Assembly: GCA_023408815.1 (NCBI GenBank)
Contig: JAEYJO010000076.1
Location: 1-64,000, forward strand
DNA: 64,000 bases
From: Bacillota bacterium
GTDB lineage: Bacteria; Bacillota; Clostridia; Lachnospirales; Lachnospiraceae
Reading direction: 5' to 3'
Translations under genes and position numbers: made by a program
The notes under the pieces: model-generated
Told to the model about the DNA's origin: nothing
The model's input: only the letters and a program-made list of their open reading frames with translations
The model's database searches: none
Shown: positions 42,395 through 51,073 of the stretch, in pieces
Layout of the letters: each line of letters opens with the position of its first letter
How positions within the stretch are numbered: position 1 is the stretch's first letter

Positions 42395-43681
42395 ATGAGG
42401 AAGAAAAGTGTATATGTTTCGATGTTTGGAATAGCGGCACTGCCTTTGTTGATGTTAGGAGTGTTAGTAGCCGTGTTCAGCTCATTGCGAATCGTTTCTA
42501 CGATACACGGCGAGGTGAAAAATGAACTGCGGGGCCTCGGAGTATCTATTGTGACGATGTACGATGAGCTTTATCCCGGCGATTACCGTTTTTCGGATGA
42601 GAAAAGCGGTTTTTTGCTAAAGGGAGATCATCCGGTCAATGGCGACTATGAGATTATCGACAGGCTGAAGAAAGAGCTCGGTGTAGATATTACTCTTTTT
42701 TATAAAGATACGAGGATTGTTACGACGATAAAGGACAAGGACGGGAATTCCATTGTCGGAACAAAAGCGGATGAAAGGGTAGTGGCAGATGTCCTTAAGA
42801 AAGGCGAGGAGCAATTCTATGTGGGCATAGAAATCGGAGATGTTCTTTATTTTGCCTACTATGCGCCGATTTATAACGAGAGCGGCGGACCGGTGGGAAT
42901 GATATTCGTAGCAAAGCCTCTCCGGGAGATCCGCGATCATATAATCGAGATGGTAATGCCCATCGTACTGCTTACGGCGATTTTTATGATGGTCATGGGT
43001 TATGTGAGCATTCGCTACTCGGGCAGGATGGTAAGAGGTTTCCGAAAAATAGAGAACTTTCTTTACCGGGTATCCGAAGGCGATTTAACGTCTTCCATGG
43101 ATTCTTCTATTCTCGTAAGAAAGGATGAAATGGGAGAGATGGCGCGGCATATTGTAGCCATGCAGAAATCCTTTAAGAATCTGGTGGAGAAGGATATTCT
43201 GACGGGACTCGATAACAGAAGGTGCGGAGAGAAAGCGTTAGAGCAGTTTCATAGGAGCGCACTGGAGGAAAACAGTAAATTTGTAGTGGTGCTGGGCGAT
43301 ATAGATCTTTTTAAGAAGGTGAATGATCAGCATGGTCATCCCGGCGGTGATGCGGTATTAAAGGCGGTGGCATGTCTGCTTCAAAAGAGTGTAGAAGGAA
43401 AAGGGAGCGCCGCGAGGTGGGGCGGTGAAGAATTTCTGCTGTTATATGAGAATATGGATTTGCTATCGGCCCTAAGAGAATTGGAAAGCCTGCTTGAGGA
43501 AGTCAGGGCAGCGAGAGTGAATTACAAGGGTGATGAGATTCGTGTAACTATGACCTTCGGAGCGGTGGAAGGAAGTGCGGAGGAGATACATACGCTTCTT
43601 AAGGCGGCGGACGACAGGCTTTATTTCGGAAAGGAGCACGGAAGGGACTGTATTATCTCCCACATGGAGGAAGAAAATTAA
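42395..43681 (+). CDS. Membrane-bound diguanylate cyclase (single-CACHE sensor, HAMP, GGDEF)
   Basis: The 428-residue protein has TM1 (about 8-28), an extracytoplasmic sensor (about 30-180) that looks like a single CACHE domain, TM2 (about 184-206), HAMP (about 208-260) and a GGDEF domain (about 262-425). The active-site variant GGEEF at 343-347 is compatible with making c-di-GMP from two GTP. LTGLDNRR and GDIDLFKKVNDQHGHPGGD are intact. The product-inhibition site RxxD expected just upstream of GGEEF is not present. GGAG supports ATG 42395. It should turn an external small-molecule signal into c-di-GMP. Confidence 0.93.
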   Translation: MRKKSVYVSMFGIAALPLLMLGVLVAVFSSLRIVSTIHGEVKNELRGLGVSIVTMYDELYPGDYRFSDEKSGFLLKGDHPVNGDYEIIDRLKKELGVDITLFYKDTRIVTTIKDKDGNSIVGTKADERVVADVLKKGEEQFYVGIEIGDVLYFAYYAPIYNESGGPVGMIFVAKPLREIRDHIIEMVMPIVLLTAIFMMVMGYVSIRYSGRMVRGFRKIENFLYRVSEGDLTSSMDSSILVRKDEMGEMARHIVAMQKSFKNLVEKDILTGLDNRRCGEKALEQFHRSALEENSKFVVVLGDIDLFKKVNDQHGHPGGDAVLKAVACLLQKSVEGKGSAARWGGEEFLLLYENMDLLSALRELESLLEEVRAARVNYKGDEIRVTMTFGAVEGSAEEIHTLLKAADDRLYFGKEHGRDCIISHMEEEN

Positions 43682-43741
43682 TAAGGGTGTTCTGATTATC
43701 GAAGGTACATGTCTATAAACGTGATAAAAAGGTTGCTTACA

Positions 43742-43798
43742 GGGAAGGATATAAGAGCTTAAGAAACGGCTGGCTCATATCTTTCCCTTTTATTTTCC
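43742..43798 (+). terminator. Terminator after the diguanylate cyclase
   Basis: GGGAAGGATATAAG (43742-43755) pairs with CTCATATCTTTCCC (43774-43787) at 12 of 14 positions. It is followed by TTTTATTTTCC, a T-rich tail. Confidence 0.75.
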
Positions 43799-43888
43799 TT
43801 TATATTTTTTTAATAGTTTTTTTATTGAATAGCGGCGTAAACAAGAGTATTATGTTAAATGCTAAATACATAACAAGGTTAAGAATTA

Positions 43889-43909
43889 TTTACGTTAAGT
43901 ATTTACGTT
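43889..43909 (+). promoter_or_regulatory. Direct repeat in the marR leader, possible operator
   Basis: TTTACGTT occurs at 43889-43896 and 43902-43909, 13 bases apart, about 50 bases upstream of the marR-like gene. The rest of the AT-rich spacer (43800-43958) holds TATTAT- and TTGAAT-like hexamers without an obvious well-spaced pair. Autoregulation of the marR-ABC operon through these repeats is possible but not shown. Confidence 0.35.
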
Positions 43910-43958
43910 TTTGAGTGAGGGCAAGGTTTTGAGACTTTGAAAGGGGTGCAGTTGTAAT

Positions 43959-44420
43959 ATGAATCTGAATGAAATACAGGAGGACTTAATAAGGACGGTA
44001 AACCGGTTCCGGAAGATGAAATACGAATTCCTTTTTCACGATATTTCTAAGAGGGAATTCGAAATGCTGATGGTGATGGAACGCTTTTTGAGGGAAAACA
44101 ACGACAGAAAAGGGATATACGTATGGGAGCTGGCAAAGGCTCTTCACATATCCTCTCCGGCAGTATCTAAAATGATAAGAGCATTGGAGGAACGGGGATA
44201 TGCAGGGCGCGATGTGGATAAGGAGGACAGAAGGAATACGTACGTATATGTGACCGATAAAGGAAAGGAAGCCGGAAAGAAGAGCAAGGAAAAGATGGAC
44301 AAAATCATGCGCAGAGTCGTGATACGCATGGGCGAAAAGAATATGAAAGAATTTATCACATTATGCAATTTGTTAGAGGATATTATGGAAGAGGAGTTAA
44401 AAGGAGACAGTCATGTTTAA
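43959..44420 (+). CDS. MarR-family transcriptional regulator
   Basis: The 153-residue winged-helix protein has its recognition region at about 55-80 (VWELAKALHISSPAVSKMIRALEERGY) and the wing at about 88-105 (DKEDRRNTYVYVTDKG). It is the first gene of a three-gene operon with two ABC exporter half-transporters and overlaps the next gene by eight bases. It most likely controls this exporter in response to a toxic or signalling compound (inference). GAAAGGGG lies upstream of ATG 43959. Confidence 0.92.
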   Translation: MNLNEIQEDLIRTVNRFRKMKYEFLFHDISKREFEMLMVMERFLRENNDRKGIYVWELAKALHISSPAVSKMIRALEERGYAGRDVDKEDRRNTYVYVTDKGKEAGKKSKEKMDKIMRRVVIRMGEKNMKEFITLCNLLEDIMEEELKGDSHV

Positions 44421-46563
44421 AATATTAAAATATTTAGGCGAGTCTAAAGCGTCTGTGGCGATAATCATAGCTCTTTTGGTGCTGCAGGCGTACTGTGATC
44501 TGACCCTGCCGCAGTATACGGCGGATATCGTGGACGTAGGAATAGGGCAGGGCGGCATTGACCATGCGGCGCCTGAGGAAATAAGAGGGGAAACCCTGGA
44601 AAATATAAGTCTGTTCATGCCGGAGAACGAGGCAGAGTTCATGATGTCTTCTTACAATGTGAACGAGGATGGCAATTATGAGCTGAATACGGCGGATGTC
44701 CAGACGGTGGAGACGCTGGATGAGAGCATGGTTGTGCCGATGGCGATGTTAACGGCGCTTTCTCAATCGAAGGAAATGGATATCGACACTCTGAAGACTA
44801 TGATAGAAGGCGGCATGATGAGCAAAGAGCAGGTGCTGGAATACCGGAGCAAAGCGATGGAAGCGTATGAGGACATGGGAGATACTGCTGTTTCTCAGAT
44901 GGCGGTGAATTTCGTGAAGGCGGAATATGAGGCTATGGGCTCAGACGGCGCAGCGGTACAGACCCATTATCTGCTGAGCAAGGGAGGAAAGATGCTTGGA
45001 CTTTCCGTAGTGATGATGATTACGGCAATTTTGTCCAGTCTTCTCGCCTCCAGAGTCTCTGCGAAGATAGGAATGACGCTGAGAGGAAGGGTATTCCATA
45101 AGGTCGTCTCCTTCTCCAATGCGGAAATGGAGAAGTTCTCCACGGCTTCCCTGATTACGAGAAGCACGAACGATATTCAACAGGTGCAGATGGTCTCAGT
45201 ACTGTTGCTTCGCATGGTGATGTATGCTCCGATCATAGGAATCGGCGGCGTAATCAAGGTCGCCAGTACGAGAACCGGAATGGGATGGATTATCGGAGTG
45301 GCGGTAGCGGCAATTACCGTACTGGTAGCAGTATTGATGATTGTGGCGATGCCTAAGTTCAAGATTATGCAGACGCTTATCGATAGATTGAACCTTGTTT
45401 CCAGAGAAATACTGACGGGCGTTCCGGTTATCCGCGCTTTCGGCAGAGAAGAATTCGAGGAAGAGCGCTTCGATGAGGCCAATGTGAAGCTTATGAAAAA
45501 CCAGCTGTTCACCAGCCGGGTCATGACCTTTATGATGCCGCTTATGATGATGATTATGAACGGAATTACCGTTATGATCGTATGGTTCGGAGCTCATGGC
45601 ATCGATGCGGGCAATCTTCAGGTGGGCGATTTGCTGGCGTTTATTACTTATACGATGCAGATCGTTATGGCATTTCTGATGATAACGATGATTTCTGTCA
45701 TGCTTCCCCGCGCGGGAGTAGCTGCGGAACGTATTGAGGAGGTTATTCAAACAGAAACGGCAATTCACGATAAGGAAGCGGTGAAGGATAAGGAAACGGG
45801 CGAATTAAAGGGCAGGATTTCCTTTGAAAATGTATCTTTTAAATATCCGGGAGCAGATGAGGCTGCTCTTTCAAACATTGATTTTACGGCTGAGCCGGGT
45901 AAGACTACCGCGATCATAGGAAGTACCGGCTGCGGTAAATCTACGCTGATCAATCTCATTCCGCGGTTTTACGATGTGACGGAGGGAAGAATTACGATAG
46001 ACGGTATAGACATTAGAGACCTATCCCAGCATAAACTAAGAAGTCAGCTTGGATATGTTCCGCAGAAGGGTGTTCTTTTCTCCGGTGACATCGAATCCAA
46101 TATTAAGTTCGCGGGAGATACCATAACCGATGAAGAGATGGTGGAAGCAGCCGCAATCGCGCAGGCTCAGGAATTTATAGACAGCAAGCCGGAAGCTTAT
46201 AAGAGCGAGATATCCCAGGGCGGAACCAACGTATCGGGAGGACAGAAGCAAAGGCTGTCCATCGCCAGAGCAATCGTAAAGCGTCCTAAAATCTGTCTTT
46301 TCGACGACAGCTTCTCCGCGTTGGATTACAAGACGGATGTGGTGCTTAGAAAGGCGCTACATGAAAAGCTTACTGAGGCGACAGTCATTATCGTAGCGCA
46401 GCGAATCAGCACGATACTGCATGCGGATCAGATTATTGTATTGGATGACGGAAAAATAACGGGAATCGGAACACATGAGGAGTTGCTGGATTCCTGCGAG
46501 ACATATCAGGAGATTGCCAAGGCACAGCTGTCCGAAGCGGAGTTAAGAGGAGGGACCTTGTAA
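44413..46563 (+). CDS. ABC exporter half-transporter A (degenerate Walker B), heterodimeric drug-efflux type
   Basis: The 716-residue protein has a transmembrane domain (about 1-475) followed by an ATPase domain. Walker A is GSTGCGKST, the signature is NVSGGQKQR and Walker B is ICLFDDSFSALD. The catalytic Glu after Walker B is Asp, so this half has the degenerate ATP site typical of heterodimeric exporters. Between TM1 and TM2 an extra extracytoplasmic stretch of about 150 residues (about 45-195) rich in Glu and Met is inserted. It pairs with the protein encoded from 46563, whose start overlaps its stop by one base. The substrate is unknown, presumably amphipathic drugs or peptides. Confidence 0.94.
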   Translation: MFKILKYLGESKASVAIIIALLVLQAYCDLTLPQYTADIVDVGIGQGGIDHAAPEEIRGETLENISLFMPENEAEFMMSSYNVNEDGNYELNTADVQTVETLDESMVVPMAMLTALSQSKEMDIDTLKTMIEGGMMSKEQVLEYRSKAMEAYEDMGDTAVSQMAVNFVKAEYEAMGSDGAAVQTHYLLSKGGKMLGLSVVMMITAILSSLLASRVSAKIGMTLRGRVFHKVVSFSNAEMEKFSTASLITRSTNDIQQVQMVSVLLLRMVMYAPIIGIGGVIKVASTRTGMGWIIGVAVAAITVLVAVLMIVAMPKFKIMQTLIDRLNLVSREILTGVPVIRAFGREEFEEERFDEANVKLMKNQLFTSRVMTFMMPLMMMIMNGITVMIVWFGAHGIDAGNLQVGDLLAFITYTMQIVMAFLMITMISVMLPRAGVAAERIEEVIQTETAIHDKEAVKDKETGELKGRISFENVSFKYPGADEAALSNIDFTAEPGKTTAIIGSTGCGKSTLINLIPRFYDVTEGRITIDGIDIRDLSQHKLRSQLGYVPQKGVLFSGDIESNIKFAGDTITDEEMVEAAAIAQAQEFIDSKPEAYKSEISQGGTNVSGGQKQRLSIARAIVKRPKICLFDDSFSALDYKTDVVLRKALHEKLTEATVIIVAQRISTILHADQIIVLDDGKITGIGTHEELLDSCETYQEIAKAQLSEAELRGGTL

Positions 46564-48407
46564 TGAGCGAGAATAATTCAAAGCCTCAAAGAAGGATGGG
46601 CGGTCCCGGCGGCGGGATGATGCCGGGAGAGAAGGCGAAGGACTTTAAAGGAACTACCCGGAAGATATTACAATATATGGGAGCCTATAAATATGGACTG
46701 TTGGCCGTTATAATCTTTGCGATAGGAGGTACCGCATTCAATATTATAGGACCTAAGATAACGAGTAGGGCGATAACGGAAACTTTTAACGGTGTTATGG
46801 CAAAGGTTGCGGGAACGGGGGGAATCGATTTCGAGAAAATCGCCCGTATTTTGCTTTTGTTACTCGGGCTCTATGCGATCAGCGCGCTGCTGTCATTCAT
46901 ACAAGGGATGATTATGACGGGAATTTCCCAGAAGCTGAGTTATCGATTCCGAAAAGAAATTTCCCAGAAAATTGACCGTATGCCCATGGAATATTTCGAG
47001 TCCAAGACGGTAGGAGAGGTATTATCGAGAATTACCAACGATGTGGATACACTGGGGCAGAGCTTGAACCAGAGCGTAACGCAGCTCATCACCTCGGTAA
47101 CGACGATTATCGGTATTCTTATTATGATGCTCAGCATCAGCCCCGTTATGACGCTGATTGCTTTCGTCATCCTTCCGGTATCTGGAGTGCTCATCGGTGG
47201 GGTAGTGAAATTCTCACAGAAATATTTCGTGGCTCAACAGAAATATTTGGGCAAGATTAACGGACAGGTGGAAGAAATCTACAGCGGTCACAATATCGTG
47301 AAGGCCTTTAACCGAGAGGAGCAGGCGTTGAAGGAATTCAATGAAACCAACACCATTCTGTACCAGTCGGCCTGGAAATCCCAGTTCTTTTCCGGAATGA
47401 TGCAGCCTATCATGAATTTCGTGGGAAATCTGGGATATGTAGCGGTGGCGGTGAGCGGAAGCTTGCTGGTAGTAAAAGGAACTATTGAAATCGGAGATAT
47501 TCAGGCATTCATACAATATGTCAGAAATTTCACACAGCCGATTACCCAGGTCGCGCAGGTATCCAACATGCTTCAGTCTATGGCGGCGGCAGCGGAAAGG
47601 GTATTCGAATTCTTAGGTGAAGAAGAGGAAGAGCAGCAAAAGGAGAATGCGGTGAGCCTTAAGAACGTAGAAGGCAGTGTAAGCTTCGAGCATGTGCGCT
47701 TTGGCTATAAGTCCGACAAAATCATTATCCACGATTTCAGCAGCGAGGTGAAATCGGGGCAAAAAGTAGCAATAGTAGGGCCTACGGGTGCGGGTAAGAC
47801 AACAATGGTTAAGCTTCTGATGCGTTTTTATGATGTGAACGGCGGAAAGATACGCGTAGACGGTCATGATATAACGGAGATTGACAGAAGCGAGCTGAGA
47901 AAGGCCTTTGGCATGGTGCTTCAGGATACATGGCTGTTTAAAGGAACGATTATGGAGAATATCCGGTACGGCAGACTGGATGCTACGGACGAGGAGGTCA
48001 TTGCGGCAGCGAAAGCAGCTCATGCCCATCACTTTATTCAGACTTTGCCCGGCGGTTATGATATGGAGCTTAACGAGGAAGCCAGCAACGTATCGCAGGG
48101 ACAAAAGCAGCTTCTTACGATTGCCAGAGCAATCCTTGCAAATAATAAAATTATGATTTTGGATGAGGCCACGAGCTCTGTGGATATGAGAACAGAGGTT
48201 CGTATCCAGAAAGCGATGAACAATCTGATGAAGGGAAGAACCAGCTTCGTTATCGCTCACCGGTTATCGACGATACGGGATGCGGATGTGATATTGGTAA
48301 TGAAGGACGGCGATATCATCGAGCAGGGTAACCACGAGGAGCTGTTAGAAAAGAACGGCTTCTATTCGGAATTGTATAAATCTCAATTCGAGGAGATAAC
48401 GGCATAA
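46563..48407 (+). CDS. ABC exporter half-transporter B (catalytic), heterodimeric drug-efflux type
   Basis: The 614-residue protein has a Gly/Met-rich cytoplasmic N-terminus (about 1-30), six transmembrane helices and an ATPase domain. Walker A is GPTGAGKTT and Walker B IMILDEATSSVD has the catalytic Glu. Its signature is NVSQGQKQ rather than SGGQ. Combined with half A, the catalytic Glu of B faces the good SGGQ signature of A, and the degenerate site pairs Asp of A with SQGQ of B. This is the TM287/288-like asymmetry. It starts at ATG 46563 within TAATG of the upstream stop. Confidence 0.95.
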   Translation: MSENNSKPQRRMGGPGGGMMPGEKAKDFKGTTRKILQYMGAYKYGLLAVIIFAIGGTAFNIIGPKITSRAITETFNGVMAKVAGTGGIDFEKIARILLLLLGLYAISALLSFIQGMIMTGISQKLSYRFRKEISQKIDRMPMEYFESKTVGEVLSRITNDVDTLGQSLNQSVTQLITSVTTIIGILIMMLSISPVMTLIAFVILPVSGVLIGGVVKFSQKYFVAQQKYLGKINGQVEEIYSGHNIVKAFNREEQALKEFNETNTILYQSAWKSQFFSGMMQPIMNFVGNLGYVAVAVSGSLLVVKGTIEIGDIQAFIQYVRNFTQPITQVAQVSNMLQSMAAAAERVFEFLGEEEEEQQKENAVSLKNVEGSVSFEHVRFGYKSDKIIIHDFSSEVKSGQKVAIVGPTGAGKTTMVKLLMRFYDVNGGKIRVDGHDITEIDRSELRKAFGMVLQDTWLFKGTIMENIRYGRLDATDEEVIAAAKAAHAHHFIQTLPGGYDMELNEEASNVSQGQKQLLTIARAILANNKIMILDEATSSVDMRTEVRIQKAMNNLMKGRTSFVIAHRLSTIRDADVILVMKDGDIIEQGNHEELLEKNGFYSELYKSQFEEITA

Positions 48408-48422
48408 TAATGGAAGAAAAAG

Positions 48423-48454
48423 AACGGATGGTTAGAGGATAACCATCCGTTTTT
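48423..48454. terminator. Bidirectional terminator embedded in the 3' end of tmcAL
   Basis: AACGGATGGTT (48423-48433) and AACCATCCGTT (48441-48451) form an 11-bp stem with a 7-base loop. On the plus strand a T-run follows (48450-48454). On the minus strand the flank gives TTCTTTTTCTT. It ends both the ABC exporter operon and the convergent tmcAL. Its loop and right arm lie inside the last codons of tmcAL, whose stop is at 48432-48434. Confidence 0.88.
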
Positions 48455-49685
48455 CATATTCGTTCACAAAAGGGGTGCCGAATTTATCGGAGACTGCCGA
48501 ACCGTAAATGTGGGATGCCTGAATTTCCTTTTGAAGCATGGAAAGTCCGGTTTCAGCAAGCGAGGAGGAAGTGTCGGCCAGCTTTGAAACGAGAGGAACG
48601 CGGGAACGGGTTTTTATTTCGTGCAAAAGCTCCGCGGCATCCTTTTTTAATCCCAGGATTCTGGCATAATGAATGCAGCCGGTTTCGACATAATGTGCAA
48701 ACTCATCCTTTTTCATATCCAGAAGGATATGGAGAAGGCAGCGGCTTATGCGGGAATATGTCATGTCCTTTGATTTCAGAAGCTCACAGAATTGCTCAAA
48801 GCTTTCATAACGGTAGAGATTCTTTTTTATTTTATCCGAGAAATCGGGAAGCACGTCCACGTACGGCGTATAGCCTTCGTTTTCCTCCAAAAGCAGCTTA
48901 TATTTTAATAGAAGTGAAAAATCATCGCTCTTTACGGGAAAGCTTTTCAGATAGGCGGAGCATAACAGCTCATATACCGATTCCGGAACATGTTCTCTGA
49001 TACATGGGAGACCGTCCCCATCGTCGATGGATTGCCGAATAGCGGAAGCGGAGCTTTTTGGAGGGGAATCTTCATATATACCGGTAAGGAGGAGCTCATC
49101 GTGATAGCCGGCTCCTTCCCTTTGTATGGTATAAGGTTGTATAGAACTTGTACGTTTCTCTATGGCTTTTATATATTCGATGCCGAGAATGTTGTTGGGG
49201 GAAACGATCGCTTCGGCACAGGCAGGGTCCGGAAGGCAGGCGGTAAGCGCAATGCTTCGTGCCTTGGGAAAGGAAAGCCCTTTTTTGAGACTTTCTTGTA
49301 AGATGCTCCGGTAAAGGGCAGGTTCTTCCAAAAGGGTGGAGGCGATTTTGGAAAGGACATGGATAGCTCCGCATTCGCTTCCGAAGCATAAAGAGTCCAC
49401 AACCCCCAGCTTATCCAGAAGTGTAACGGCGCCCATGGCGAAATATTCGGCGCTTCCGGCAGCATAAAAAAGCGGAAGCTCCAAGACCAGGTCCACGCCG
49501 TTTTCCAGAGCCATTTTTGCCCGGGCGTATTTATCGATAACGGCAGGGACGCCGCGCTGTGTATAGTCTCCGCTGATAACAGCCACGAGAAAGTCACAGC
49601 CCGTCAGCTCCTTTGTTTTTTCTATATGATATTTGTGTCCGTTGTGAAAGGGATTATATTCTACAATAATGCCTGCAGTCTTCAT
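48432..49685 (-). CDS. tmcAL: tRNA(Met) cytidine acetate ligase (YlbM family)
   Basis: The 417-residue protein has a nucleotidyltransferase-type N-terminal domain with the HxGH-like motif in EYNPFHNGHKYH and the SGDYTQRGVPA loop. A C-terminal region for tRNA binding follows. TmcAL activates acetate with ATP and makes N4-acetylcytidine at the wobble base of elongator tRNA-Met. GAGGAG lies five bases before the ATG at 49685 on the minus strand. It is divergent from pta, an acetate-metabolism gene, which fits the order often seen in clostridia. Confidence 0.93.
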   Translation of the reverse strand: MKTAGIIVEYNPFHNGHKYHIEKTKELTGCDFLVAVISGDYTQRGVPAVIDKYARAKMALENGVDLVLELPLFYAAGSAEYFAMGAVTLLDKLGVVDSLCFGSECGAIHVLSKIASTLLEEPALYRSILQESLKKGLSFPKARSIALTACLPDPACAEAIVSPNNILGIEYIKAIEKRTSSIQPYTIQREGAGYHDELLLTGIYEDSPPKSSASAIRQSIDDGDGLPCIREHVPESVYELLCSAYLKSFPVKSDDFSLLLKYKLLLEENEGYTPYVDVLPDFSDKIKKNLYRYESFEQFCELLKSKDMTYSRISRCLLHILLDMKKDEFAHYVETGCIHYARILGLKKDAAELLHEIKTRSRVPLVSKLADTSSSLAETGLSMLQKEIQASHIYGSAVSDKFGTPFVNEYEKRMVIL

Positions 49686-49809
49686 ATCGGCTCCTCAAAT
49701 GCTCCATGGATTTATTTATAAATAGTATCATGAAATGCCTGTTAGTTCAATGAAAAGGCTTTGTATTCAATTTAGCACAATATTTGCAGGATTTCATACA
49801 ATTTTTCGC

Positions 49810-49838
49810 TTGTATGGATTATATAAATCTTGTATAAT
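49810..49838 (+). promoter_or_regulatory. Promoter of pta with overlapping inverted repeats
   Basis: TTGTAT (49810-49815) and TATAAT (49833-49838) are spaced by 17 bases. Two inverted repeats with the same core overlap it: CATACAA (49795-49801) with TTGTATG (49810-49816), and CTTGTAT (49829-49835) with ATACAAG (49847-49853). The repeats cover the -35 and -10 boxes and could bind a regulator. Confidence 0.65.
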
Positions 49839-49911
49839 TTTTTTGTATACAAGGTTTAGTGATAATGGGGGAATTTGTTTTATCAGGTTACTCGAAAGGA
49901 GAAATAGGATT

Positions 49912-50913
49912 ATGGCCTATATTGACATTATTAAGGAAAAAGCGAGAAGCGACAGAAAGACGATCGTCCTGCCGGAGACCACTGACAAAAGAACTCTGAT
50001 AGCGGCATCTCATATTATAGCGGAGGGAATTGCCGATATTATTATGATAGGTGACGAGGAAAAGATTATGGACGGTGCCGGCTGGCTGGAGGTAGAGCTT
50101 GGGGGAGCTAAGATTGTGAACCCGGAAAAGACGCCGAAACTGGAAGAATATATCGAACTATTGTATGAACTGAGAAAGTCCAAGGGAATGACGATGGAGA
50201 AGGCGAGGGAGCTTATCCTGGAGGATTATCTGACCTTCGGAGTTATGATGGTAAAAGCTAACGATGCGGACGGCATGGTTGCAGGAGCGTGTCATGCTAC
50301 GGCGGATACTTTGCGCCCTGCATTGCAGATTTTGAAAACGGCACCGGGAGTGAAGCTCGTATCGGGATTCTTTATTCTTGATGTGCCGGATTGTGAATAC
50401 GGCGATAACGGAACCTTTCTGTTTGCGGACTGCGGACTCAATCAGGACCCTACGGCGGAAGAGCTTGCTGCGATTGCAGATTCCAGCGCTACGAGCTTTA
50501 AGCAGCTTGTGGGAACGGAGCCGATAATCGCTATGCTGTCCCATTCCACAAAGGGCAGTGCGAAACACCCGCTTGTTGATAAGGTGGTGGAGGCTACGAA
50601 GATTGCAAAGGAGAATTATCCTCACCTCATATTGGACGGAGAGCTGCAGACGGATGCGGCATTGGTACCTCAGGTGGCGAAATCGAAAGCTCCGGGCAGC
50701 CCGGTGGCAGGTAAGGCCAACGTTCTTATTTTCCCTAATCTGGACAGCGGAAATATCGGCTATAAGCTTGTACAGAGGCTGGCGAAGGCGGAGGCCTACG
50801 GCCCGATGCTTCAGGGAATCGCCAGACCGGTAAATGATTTATCCCGCGGCTGTTCGTGGCAGGACATTGTGGGCGTTGTGGCGCTGACGGCGGTACAGGC
50901 ACAGCTCGCATAA
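49912..50913 (+). CDS. pta: Phosphate acetyltransferase
   Basis: The 333-residue enzyme is the short (PTA_PTB-only) form. It interconverts acetyl-CoA and acetyl phosphate. Typical stretches are IVLPETTDKRTLIAA near the N-terminus, MVAGACHATADTLRPALQILK, MLSHSTKGSAKHP and the C-terminal FPNLDSGNIGYKLVQRL with ARPVNDLSRGC. ATG 49912 follows AAAGGAG. The open frame back to 49735 crosses the promoter and is not translated. With ackA it makes ATP and acetate at the end of fermentation. Confidence 0.97.
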   Translation: MAYIDIIKEKARSDRKTIVLPETTDKRTLIAASHIIAEGIADIIMIGDEEKIMDGAGWLEVELGGAKIVNPEKTPKLEEYIELLYELRKSKGMTMEKARELILEDYLTFGVMMVKANDADGMVAGACHATADTLRPALQILKTAPGVKLVSGFFILDVPDCEYGDNGTFLFADCGLNQDPTAEELAAIADSSATSFKQLVGTEPIIAMLSHSTKGSAKHPLVDKVVEATKIAKENYPHLILDGELQTDAALVPQVAKSKAPGSPVAGKANVLIFPNLDSGNIGYKLVQRLAKAEAYGPMLQGIARPVNDLSRGCSWQDIVGVVALTAVQAQLA

Positions 50914-50946
50914 CTTGGTGATAAAATTATAAATAAAGATAAAATT

Positions 50947-50974
50947 TCAGAAGATATAAGTCAGAAGATATAAG
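50947..50974 (+). repeat. Perfect tandem duplication of 14 bases in the pta-ackA spacer
   Basis: TCAGAAGATATAAG occurs twice without a gap (50947-50960 and 50961-50974). It directly abuts the palindrome at 50974-50999. Slippage or a protein-binding array could explain it. Confidence 0.8.
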
Positions 50975-50999
50975 GTTGAAAGAATTAATTCTCTCAACC
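50974..50999 (+). promoter_or_regulatory. 26-base near-perfect palindrome between pta and ackA
   Basis: The sequence reads GGTTGAAAGAATT then AATTCTCTCAACC, pairing at 12 of 13 positions with no spacer. It sits 75 bases before the ackA start. As RNA it would form a hairpin with a forced small loop. As DNA it could be an operator. No T-run follows, so it is not an ordinary terminator. Confidence 0.55.
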
Positions 51000-51073
51000 G
51001 GAGATTTGTGATTAAGGTGCGCAGGCACACTTGCACGAAGTCTCCAGACTTTGAAAGGAGCATGGATATAAAA

